Shown piece after piece: positions 36,002-43,373 of a DNA stretch of 64,000 bases. The stretch covers positions 1-64,000 of the forward strand of contig NZ_VFAH01000015.1 of the NCBI RefSeq assembly GCF_008929045.1, written 5' to 3'. The translations under genes and the position numbers were made by a program. Source of the stretch: Noviherbaspirillum aerium. Its GTDB lineage: Bacteria > Pseudomonadota > Gammaproteobacteria > Burkholderiales > Burkholderiaceae_D. The number at the start of each line of letters is the position of its first letter. The first letter of the stretch is position 1. The notes below the pieces were generated by a model that did not search any database, was not told the DNA's origin, and was given only the letters and a program-made list of their open reading frames with translations.

Positions 36002-37491
36002 ACGACGCATCCGACCGCATCCAGCTTGCCCTCATTTCCCATACCAACGCCGGCAAGACGACGCTCGCCAGGACCCTGGTCGGCCTCGATATCGGGGAGG
36101 TGCGAGATGCGCCGCATGTCACCGCGCTGTCGGAGGCGCACACGCTGCTTGCGGCGCCGGACGGACAGGAGCTCAGGCTGTGGGACACGCCGGGTTTCGG
36201 CGACTCGGTGCGGCTCCTCAAGCGGTTGAGCATGGCCGACAATCCTATCGGCTGGTTCCTGCGCGAGATCATCGACCGCTACCGGGACCGTCCGTTCTGG
36301 CTCAGCCAGCAAGCCATGCGCACCGCCCGCGACGAAGCCGACATCGTGCTCTACCTCGTGAACTCATCGGAAGACCCGCGCGACACCGGCTATCTCGCAC
36401 CGGAAATGAAAATCCTGCAGTGGCTGGGCAAGCCGGTGATCGTCCTGCTGAACCAGATGGGGCGACCGCGTCCGTTTGCCGAGGAGGAGACCGAGCAGAA
36501 ACGCTGGAAGGACTATCTTGCCGAATATCCGGTCGTGCGGAAGGTGCTGGCGCTCGACGCTTTCGCTCGCTGCTGGGTGCATGAGCGGGTGTTTTACGAA
36601 GCGGTCGGTGAACTGCTTCCTGCGGAGCGCGGGCCGACGTATCAGCTCATTCTGCAGGCATGGGAAACGTCCAACGAACAACGCCTGCGCGCCGCGATGA
36701 AGGTTCTCGCCGAGCAGCTTCTTGCGGCCGCGCGCGACAGCGAGGCGGTCGACATGGCAGGGAATTCCAGTTTCGGTTCCCTCCTCAAGATGATCGGGAT
36801 GGGCAAGCAGCGCGAGAATCTGCGGGTGAACAAGGCCATGAATGCGCTGATGAAGCGCCTTAATGACGGCACCCATGCCGCTACCATCGAATTGCTCAGG
36901 CTGCACCGGCTCGATGCCGGCGCGGCAACCACCATCAATGAGCGCGTCAGCAAGAACGTGGTGGTGCGCGCGCCGGTGGACACCCGCCAGGCGGGGCTGC
37001 TCGGCGCACTCATCTCCGGGGCCACCACCGGTGTCTCGGCGGATCTGATGGCCGGCGGCATGACATTCGGCGCTGGCGCGCTGGTTGGCGCACTGGTCGG
37101 CGCGCTGACCTTTACCGGCGCCGCCTGGACCTTCAATACGACGACCGACCGCAACGAGCCCAAGGTACAGTTCTCCGACGATTTCATGCGCACCCTGGTG
37201 ATCGGCGCGCTGCTGCGCTACCTCGCCGTTGCGCATTTCGGCCGCGGGCGGGGCAATTTCACCGAGGATGAAGCCCCATCCTTCTGGACCAGCGAAGTCG
37301 AAGCCGCCGTAGCTGGCAGCGAGCGTTCACTGACCGATGCCTGGCGCGCAGCCCGCTCCCAGGATACGCCGGCGCAGGCGGGCGACGCACTGGCCGTCGC
37401 GCTCGAAAGGATGAGCCTTGAGGTACTCGACAAGCTGTATCCGCACCAGGTGGCGCCGCGGCTTATGCAAGCCCGCTCCATGCATGCCTGA
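35998..37491 (+). CDS. DUF3482-family GTPase, Era/dynamin-like
   Basis: A 497-residue P-loop GTPase. G1 is SHTNAGKTTLAR (residues 14-25), G3 is LWDTPGFGDS, and G4 is degenerate (LLNQMG in place of NKxD). The middle (about 165-325) is a helical DUF3482-type region. Residues about 331-378 form a long Gly/Ala-rich hydrophobic hairpin (LLGALISGATTGVSADLMAG, then GALVGALVGALTFTGAAW), suggesting membrane insertion as in YcjX/dynamin-like proteins. It overlaps the DUF2868 gene by 4 bases. Terminator-like hairpins follow the gene. The role is unknown. Confidence 0.8.
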   Translation: MNDASDRIQLALISHTNAGKTTLARTLVGLDIGEVRDAPHVTALSEAHTLLAAPDGQELRLWDTPGFGDSVRLLKRLSMADNPIGWFLREIIDRYRDRPFWLSQQAMRTARDEADIVLYLVNSSEDPRDTGYLAPEMKILQWLGKPVIVLLNQMGRPRPFAEEETEQKRWKDYLAEYPVVRKVLALDAFARCWVHERVFYEAVGELLPAERGPTYQLILQAWETSNEQRLRAAMKVLAEQLLAAARDSEAVDMAGNSSFGSLLKMIGMGKQRENLRVNKAMNALMKRLNDGTHAATIELLRLHRLDAGAATTINERVSKNVVVRAPVDTRQAGLLGALISGATTGVSADLMAGGMTFGAGALVGALVGALTFTGAAWTFNTTTDRNEPKVQFSDDFMRTLVIGALLRYLAVAHFGRGRGNFTEDEAPSFWTSEVEAAVAGSERSLTDAWRAARSQDTPAQAGDALAVALERMSLEVLDKLYPHQVAPRLMQARSMHA

Positions 37492-37541
37492 GGAGCGATA
37501 AAAGCCGGCTGCGCGCAAAGCTTTTATACTTGCCCTTCCAA

Positions 37542-37571
37542 GACGCCCGCAGAGGCGTCCTTGCTTTTCCT
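37542..37571 (+). terminator. Candidate terminator after the DUF2868/DUF3482 pair
   Basis: GACGCC and GGCGTC are perfect arms around CGCAGA, followed by cttgctttt. A second hairpin (ATAAAAGC/GCTTTTAT at 37498-37527) lies just upstream, directly after the GTPase stop codon. Together they separate the pair from the esterase gene. Confidence 0.55.
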
Positions 37572-37605
37572 CAACCGACAAGACACGACAAGACAAGGAG
37601 ACGAC

Positions 37606-38547
37606 ATGCTGCATCCGCAGGCCAAGGCATTGCTGGAACTGATTGAACAACGCGGCGTACCGCCGACGCATACGCTCAGCGTCGCGGATGCCCGCAGGTT
37701 CTACCTCGAGCGGCGCTTCTTTACCCAGCCAGATCCCGCGCAGGTTGGCGAAGTGCGGGACCTGCAGGCGACCGGCCCGAACGGAGCGATACCGCTACGC
37801 CTGTATATTCCTCTCGCGGCAGCTCCGGGGCCCTTGCCGGTGCTGGTGTATTTTCATGGCGGCGGCTGGGTTATCGGCGATCGGGACACCCATGATTCGC
37901 TTTGCCGGCATCTTGCCAACGCATCCCGCTGCGCGGTCGTTTCGGTGGATTACCGGCTCGGACCCGAGCATCGTTTTCCCGCCGCCGTCGAGGACAGCAT
38001 CGCGGCGACTTACTGGGTACGCCAGCAGGCGCCCATGCTCGGCCTTGATGCTTCGCGGCTTGCAGTCGGCGGCGACAGCGCGGGGGGCAATCTGGCCGCC
38101 GTGGTGGCCATCGCGGCCCGTGATGCCGGCGACCTGCCGATCGCCTTCCAGCTCCTCATCTATCCCGCCACAGACATGCGGCGCACCGCCCCTTCGCACA
38201 CCAGCAATGGCCAGGGCTTTCTGCTGACGCGGGACACGATCAACTATTTCCACGATCATTACATCGATGACTCCGCGCACGACCTCGACTGGCGTGCCTC
38301 TCCCCTGCTGCATACGGACCTCGCCCGTCTGCCGCCCGCATTCGTATTGACCGCAGGCTATGATCCGCTGCGCGACGAGGGCCTGATGTATTCCCAGCGC
38401 CTGAGCGAAGCCGGCAATCGCGCGGCCCACATCTGCTTCGAGCGGCAGATTCATGGTTTCATCACAATGGAACGGGTGATCGACGAAGCCAATGTCGCCG
38501 TGGAACTATGCGCGGCGCAACTGGCTTCGTATCTTGGCGCGAAGTAG
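37606..38547 (+). CDS. HSL-type carboxylesterase (alpha/beta hydrolase)
   Basis: A 313-residue hormone-sensitive-lipase-family esterase. Motifs: YFHGGGWVIGD (oxyanion hole HGGG, 84-87), GDSAGGN with nucleophile Ser158, the acid Asp253 in GYDPLRDEG, and the base His283 in QIHGFIT. ATG 37606 follows AAGGAGAC by 5 bases and is preferred to an in-frame start 45 bases upstream. It is cytoplasmic and probably acts on short-chain acyl esters. It is monocistronic between two terminator-like structures. Confidence 0.87.
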   Translation: MLHPQAKALLELIEQRGVPPTHTLSVADARRFYLERRFFTQPDPAQVGEVRDLQATGPNGAIPLRLYIPLAAAPGPLPVLVYFHGGGWVIGDRDTHDSLCRHLANASRCAVVSVDYRLGPEHRFPAAVEDSIAATYWVRQQAPMLGLDASRLAVGGDSAGGNLAAVVAIAARDAGDLPIAFQLLIYPATDMRRTAPSHTSNGQGFLLTRDTINYFHDHYIDDSAHDLDWRASPLLHTDLARLPPAFVLTAGYDPLRDEGLMYSQRLSEAGNRAAHICFERQIHGFITMERVIDEANVAVELCAAQLASYLGAK

Positions 38548-38562
38548 CAGGGCTTGATGCTT

Positions 38563-38586
38563 GCCCCGGCCCTTACTTTCCGGGGC
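38563..38586. terminator. Bidirectional hairpin between convergent genes
   Basis: GCCCCGG and CCGGGGC are perfect arms around a 10-base loop. The right arm lies within the last codons of the minus-strand gene and the left arm just beyond the esterase stop. Confidence 0.5.
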
Positions 38587-38875
38587 TGTTGGATTTATTG
38601 GTCGTCGAGCCGGTATGCCCGCCGGTAGCGGCCGGCCCGCCGGTCTCGCCGCCGCTGCTTCCGTCTCCCGACGTCGCGGGGCGAGCCTTGTCCATGCTGG
38701 TCTTGGAATGCGAATCATGAGATTGCTGCGAAGATTTTTTCTGCGTCGATTGCGTAGCCTTGTTCTTCGCATCGGATGAGGCGGCCGAATTGTCGGCGGC
38801 GCTTGCGGTTACGGAAAGGGAAGCGGTCGCGGCCAGTACGAGGACGCTTGCAGTGAGAGTAGCCAGGGATTTCAT
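38573..38875 (-). CDS. Small secreted Ser/Thr/Gly-rich protein
   Basis: A 100-residue protein starting at ATG 38873-38875 with a clear signal peptide (MKSLATLTASVLVLAATASLS, cleaved around ASA). The mature part is low-complexity (AADNSAASSDAKNKATQSTQ, SQQSHDSHSKTSMDK, then Gly/Ser/Thr-rich tail). It is probably a disordered secreted or periplasmic protein; similar small proteins are common in Oxalobacteraceae. There is no enzymatic motif. It is convergent with the esterase. Confidence 0.65.
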   Translation of the reverse strand: MKSLATLTASVLVLAATASLSVTASAADNSAASSDAKNKATQSTQKKSSQQSHDSHSKTSMDKARPATSGDGSSGGETGGPAATGGHTGSTTNKSNSPGK

Positions 38876-38985
38876 GGTTGGGTTCGCCGTATTAAACAGG
38901 TGGATAAAGACATCTGCAGGATTAGAGGGCGGCCCCGGTCCGTGGTTCACCGGGATGCCCGCCGACAATCGCTCGGGGACTGGCG

Positions 38986-39843
38986 TTAGGGACAGGCGTT
39001 GCGTATCGCCGCCCAGCGGTTATCCTGGGCGGCCTGTTGCCGCATCTGCGGCGTCACGCAGACATGATCGCCCGGGAAGGCGTCCCGCCAGACGTATCCG
39101 GGCAGGCAGGTATCCGGACCGTACGGACCACCGTCCGGATTGCGGCGCCGGGCGGCCTGGGCGTTGTCGCCGCGGGTCTGTTCACGGGTCTCGGGCGTCA
39201 CGCAAACGCGGTCTCCGGGTGCTGCTTCTCTCCATACAAAACCTTGTATGCATGTCCCGGGGCCATAGGAGCAGTTGCGCTCGGTAAGACCCTGCCCGGT
39301 ACTGGCGGTCTTGTTGCAGCAATAGACCTTGGAACCGGTCCAGCAGCCGCTGCCGCTGGACGAACCCGGCGGAGGCGTCGACTGCACTTCGTCGGAACGG
39401 CATTCCCCATCGCAGAACGGCGCGGTGCCGTCCCAGCGGCAGCTACGTCCGCGCGTCTTGCAGCACAATGCCTTGGTGCCTGTCAGGCAGTTCGCGCCGA
39501 ACGGCGGATTCTGGTTGACGAACGGAGGCACCCAGAAATCGGGAATCCCGCCCAGCCTGGTGACTTCCGTTTCATTGGCACCGCATTCGCCGCTGCAAAA
39601 GGGCGAAGTGCCGTCCCATCGGCATTCCTGAGCCTGTGCCGGCGAAAATAAAACAGCCGTCAGCATCAACACCGAAAGGGCCCGGGGAAGTCTGTCGCGC
39701 CGTGGCGCTCGACCATGTCCCGGACAGGCTTGAACCCATGCCGCGTTCGCGGTTGCCCACACGCACCCGCCAAGGACGCTTTCCATGCATCTGCATATTG
39801 AAGACCGCAGGGCGGCCAGTACAAGACCTACGTTTCCACTCAT
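38986..39843 (-). CDS. Cys-rich secreted protein with two duplicated modules
   Basis: A 285-residue protein from ATG 39841-39843, with AAGGAG six bases upstream. A signal-like hydrophobic segment (ALSVLMLTAVLFSPAQAQ) lies unusually far in, at about residues 55-72. Module A occurs twice: ECRWDGTSPFCSGEC...CCKT and CRWDGTAPFCDGEC...CCNK. Module B then occurs twice: YGPGTCIQGFVWREAAPGDR-VCVTPETR and YGPDTCLPGYVWRDAFPGDH-VCVTPQMR. The Cys pattern suggests disulfide-bonded extracellular modules. The 50-residue pre-segment may be an erroneous extension, or a longer signal region. The function is unknown. Confidence 0.7.
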   Translation of the reverse strand: MSGNVGLVLAALRSSICRCMESVLGGCVWATANAAWVQACPGHGRAPRRDRLPRALSVLMLTAVLFSPAQAQECRWDGTSPFCSGECGANETEVTRLGGIPDFWVPPFVNQNPPFGANCLTGTKALCCKTRGRSCRWDGTAPFCDGECRSDEVQSTPPPGSSSGSGCWTGSKVYCCNKTASTGQGLTERNCSYGPGTCIQGFVWREAAPGDRVCVTPETREQTRGDNAQAARRRNPDGGPYGPDTCLPGYVWRDAFPGDHVCVTPQMRQQAAQDNRWAAIRNACP

Positions 39844-40621
39844 GCTCCGCTCCTTGTCAATTCATCGGTAAGGTGATTGCCGCAGGCAGAAATGCGGCGC
39901 ATCTTGTGCGGGACACTTCCGGCACGGTATTAGATTGTTATTTCCGCAAGGTGCCTGATTGGACTTATATCAATGCGAGGACGTTTGTTCTTAAAACGCG
40001 ACATGGTTAATCTTAATTTTTAATTAAGTGCGGATGTTTAATGCGAATTGTTAGATGTAGAACTTTTAATTTGCTGGTGTAGCGACCAACAGCATGCCGT
40101 CGACACGGACGCAATCGAGACATCAACCTTGCGAATCGAGCAGGTATTACGCCCGGCATTATGAAATTATCCAAGACGGCCGGGTCATTCATCTCCGGCA
40201 CGGCGGATGCAAATGACATATTTAAAAATATTCGCGCCGGTTCATTAATCATCGAGGCAAGTATCAAACCGGCATTCCTGAAGAAAAAACCAGGCTTTCG
40301 TCGCCGCCACCCGGTATGCCGTGGCGGATGTGCCTGTTCCGAAAGGGCACCTGTCTTGCACGCGTGCCGGTGTCCGGCCGATGTCCGTTTTCTCCTCGCC
40401 AATCGCCTGCTGCGCGGCTGCGCACAACAAGGATTAGAAAATTGCTTCCCTTCCTGTCAAAATACGCGGCTTTGGTGAAAATCCGGCCCATCGCGAATCA
40501 AACGCCCGGTCGCGCCGGAACCTGCAATAATCGCAAACCGTATCGGAACGGAGAAGTCAGAGGAACTGAAATGCCACCCCTGCACCTAAACGTTCCATGT
40601 AGCAATTATCTGGACTGACGA
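39844..40621. other. Intergenic region, about 780 bp
   Basis: No supported gene. The part around 39990-40080 is much more AT-rich (runs of taatttttaatt) than the flanks, which may mark a regulatory or horizontally derived segment. Frames through 40161-40478 have no ribosome-binding site or family resemblance. Confidence 0.4.
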
Positions 40622-41047
40622 ATGGAAGACACACAACAGCAGGCCGTCAAGCACGGCGCTGCGCTCGATGATCTGGTTGCGCTGGTCGCAAAAGCGGCGC
40701 AGACAATCGCGGAATTACGAACAAGCAATGCCGGACTTGCCGAGCAGGCGCGCCGCAGCCAGGCCGAAGCTGCGGGAGCGGCTTCGGAAATTCAATCCTG
40801 CATCCAGCGTATTGCGGAATTGGAAAACATGGTCCGCGTGCTGCAACCTGCGGCGGAGCGTCATCTGCGCATGAAGGCGCAGCTTGAAGCTCGCCCCGAG
40901 TCGCAGGGCGGGTTTACCGCCAACGGCATGACCTACAAGACATTCGACGAAGCATTCGACATCGCCTATCCGGCGCCCGGAGCGCCATCCGAACAGGTGG
41001 AAACCGGCAACCCGCCCTCCGCTTCCCCGGCAGCGACGGGAGCTTGA
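40622..41047 (+). CDS. Coiled-coil hypothetical protein
   Basis: A 141-residue acidic protein. Residues about 15-90 form a coiled coil with regular hydrophobic spacing (IAELRTSNAGLAEQARRSQA, IQRIAELENMVRVLQ). The C-terminal third (GGFTANGMTYKTFDEAFDIA) is a short hydrophilic motif followed by a Pro/Ala-rich tail. It has no signal peptide. Ribosome-binding site is not obvious. It looks like a small structural or adaptor protein. The function is unknown. Confidence 0.55.
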   Translation: MEDTQQQAVKHGAALDDLVALVAKAAQTIAELRTSNAGLAEQARRSQAEAAGAASEIQSCIQRIAELENMVRVLQPAAERHLRMKAQLEARPESQGGFTANGMTYKTFDEAFDIAYPAPGAPSEQVETGNPPSASPAATGA

Positions 41048-41193
41048 AACTCCACAGCGGCTCTTCCGTGCCGGCGACGCACTTGCCGGACACGGTTTGC
41101 GCTTCCCTCCCCGGTTTCCGCCGCATTTTGGCGCGAACGTGAATTTTTGCATCATTTGTAGGTCGGGCCTCTCATCTCTTGCATGGACAGCAA

Positions 41194-41220
41194 GGCATGG
41201 GAGCGCGAGCATCCCATGCC
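41194..41220. repeat. 9-bp inverted repeat downstream of the coiled-coil gene
   Basis: GGCATGGGA and TCCCATGCC are perfect arms around a 9-base loop. No T-run follows. It could end transcription of the preceding gene with assistance, or be a regulatory hairpin upstream of the antiporter gene. Confidence 0.35.
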
Positions 41221-41435
41221 GGACAGGAGCCGACCGGCTTTTGCCATTAGAATAAGCCCCGGTTGCGACTGAGATTGCGGCTGGACTTGATCCAAACCGA
41301 TTTCGGACTGCGTACGCACGTCGCCGGTCCGCCGGCAAGCCTCCGGCCGCCTGCACTACCTGCCCGCAAGCGCAGCGCAGACAGTCCGTCATCTCCCGAA
41401 CCTCTTCCCCTGCATTGAAAGGAAACGGCTGCCCC

Positions 41436-43133
41436 ATGCCACATCACACCCCGCTTATTTCCACCATTGTCGCCGGCATCGTGCTCGCCTTCATTTTTGG
41501 CGCACTTGCCAATCGCCTGCGCCTTCCTCCGCTGGTCGGCTATCTGGTGGCGGGTATCGCCATCGGTCCGTTCACGCCGGGTTTCGTTGGCGACATGGAC
41601 CTCGCGGGGGAATTGGCGGAAATCGGCGTGATTCTGCTGATGTTCGGCGTGGGCTTGCATTTTTCTCTGGACGACCTGCTGGCGGTGAAGGGCATTGCCA
41701 TTCCTGGCGCCGTAGCCCAGATCGTGCTCGCCACCCTGATGGGGATCGGCCTGGCCTGGGGCATAGGCTGGCCTCTCGGCGAGGGCCTCATCTTCGGGCT
41801 GGCCCTGTCGGTTGCCAGCACCGTGGTGCTGTTGACGGCATTGCAGGAACGGCGGCTGCTCGAAACCCGGCGCGGACAGATCGCGGTAGGCTGGCTGATC
41901 GTTGAAGATATTGCGATGGTGCTGGCCCTAGTGCTGATTCCCGCATTCAGCGGCCTGCTCGGCGGCAAGGGTGAGGCGCTGACAACCACGCAATTGCTGA
42001 CCACGCTTGCACTCACGCTCGGCAAGGTGGTCGCCTTCGTCGCCGTCATGCTGATCGTCGGCCGACGCCTCATACCGTGGGTGCTGGAGCGCATCGCCAG
42101 CACGGGCAATCGCGAGCTGTTCCGTCTTGGCGTGCTGGCCATTGCGCTCGGTTTCGCACTTGGCTCGGCCTATGGCTTCGGCGTGTCATTTGCGCTGGGC
42201 GCATTCTTCGCCGGCATGATCCTGAGCGAATCGGAACTCAGTCACCGCGCCGCCGAAGAATCCCTGCCGCTGCGAGACGCCTTCGCCGTACTGTTCTTTG
42301 TTTCAGTCGGCATGCTGTTCGATCCTTCCATCCTGATTCGCGAACCGCTGCTGGTGCTCGCCACCGTGTTCGTGATCGTGATCGGCAAATCGCTTGCCGC
42401 CGCGGCGATCGTGCGCATCTTCGGCCATCCCTTGCGAACCGCGCTGACCATTTCGGTGAGCCTGGCGCAGATCGGCGAGTTTTCCTTCATCCTTGCCACG
42501 CTGGGCATGTCGCTCGGATTGCTGTCCAAGACCGGCCGCGACCTCATTTTGGCGGGAGCGATTCTTTCCATCCTGCTCAATCCATTGCTCTTTGGCATAC
42601 TGGACCGCATGACTCCGCAGCTGAAGCGGCGCGAGGGCTACGTCCCGGGCAGCCTTCCCTCCCCGGCCGGCGTGGAAGAAAATCCGTGGCCACCCCTGCG
42701 CGACCACGTGATCCTGGTGGGTTTCGGCCGGGTCGGGCATCTGATCGCAAGCGTATTGACGGAACAGGGACGCCCTTTCATCGTCATTGAGGACCAGCCC
42801 GAGGTGGTGAAGGCACTGCGGGCAGACGGCATTCCGGCGCTGTACGGCAACGCCGCGGCGCCGGGCATGCTGGAAGCGGCGAACGGCGCGGACGCGCGCT
42901 GGCTGCTGATTGCCATTCCACAGGTGCTTGAGGCCGGGCAGATCATCGAACATGCGCGCAAGCTCAGTCCGCAAATTGAAGTGGTCGCGCGCGCGCATTC
43001 CAGCGCCGAAATGCTGCATCTCGAAAAGCATGGCGCAACACACACCATCATGGGCGAGCGGGAAATCGCGGAGGGCATGGCGTCCCTGGTTCTGTCCGCA
43101 GCAACCAGCGAACTTTCCGTTTCGGCAAGATAA
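41436..43133 (+). CDS. ybaL: YbaL/RosB-type monovalent cation:proton antiporter (CPA2)
   Basis: A 565-residue membrane antiporter. Residues about 5-390 contain about 12 helices with Kef-type motifs (LRLPPLVGYLVAGIAIGPFT, MFGVGLHFSLDDLLAVK, SVASTVVLLTAL, GWLIVEDIAMVLAL). The C-terminal cytoplasmic TrkA_N/RCK domain starts at HVILVGFGRVGHLIA (about 425) and continues with EDQPEVVKALRADG. This matches the YbaL/RosB group. ATG 41436 is chosen because AAAGGAAA lies about 12 bases upstream; a TTG start 21 bases earlier is also possible. It probably exchanges K+ or Na+ for protons in pH or stress homeostasis. Confidence 0.85.
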   Translation: MPHHTPLISTIVAGIVLAFIFGALANRLRLPPLVGYLVAGIAIGPFTPGFVGDMDLAGELAEIGVILLMFGVGLHFSLDDLLAVKGIAIPGAVAQIVLATLMGIGLAWGIGWPLGEGLIFGLALSVASTVVLLTALQERRLLETRRGQIAVGWLIVEDIAMVLALVLIPAFSGLLGGKGEALTTTQLLTTLALTLGKVVAFVAVMLIVGRRLIPWVLERIASTGNRELFRLGVLAIALGFALGSAYGFGVSFALGAFFAGMILSESELSHRAAEESLPLRDAFAVLFFVSVGMLFDPSILIREPLLVLATVFVIVIGKSLAAAAIVRIFGHPLRTALTISVSLAQIGEFSFILATLGMSLGLLSKTGRDLILAGAILSILLNPLLFGILDRMTPQLKRREGYVPGSLPSPAGVEENPWPPLRDHVILVGFGRVGHLIASVLTEQGRPFIVIEDQPEVVKALRADGIPALYGNAAAPGMLEAANGADARWLLIAIPQVLEAGQIIEHARKLSPQIEVVARAHSSAEMLHLEKHGATHTIMGEREIAEGMASLVLSAATSELSVSAR

Positions 43134-43188
43134 GCTCCTGTGCGGATACAGATGCAAATACCGGGATGCGAACGAGGTACGGCAATCC

Positions 43189-43212
43189 GCCTCAGCCTCA
43201 GCCTCAGCCTCG
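43189..43212. repeat. Short tandem hexamer repeat
   Basis: GCCTCA is repeated three times, followed by GCCTCG, between ybaL and the penicillin-binding protein gene. It is not inside a coding region that I accept. Confidence 0.6.
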
Positions 43213-43373
43213 ACAAGGCAGGTCGGGCCGAAATCGTTCCCTCATGTCCATAATCCTGTTGCGATAAGGAATGACTTCGTATAATCACGCTTCGGCCAAG
43301 CACATTCCGGAGCAAGGCAAGACGCTGGCTTCAAGGAAACACCGCAAGCCCAGAGACAAGACAGGAAGTCATT

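Noticed and set aside
40013-40402. Minus-strand frame in the 39.8-40.6 kb gap
   Set aside because: No ribosome-binding site and no protein-like composition pattern.
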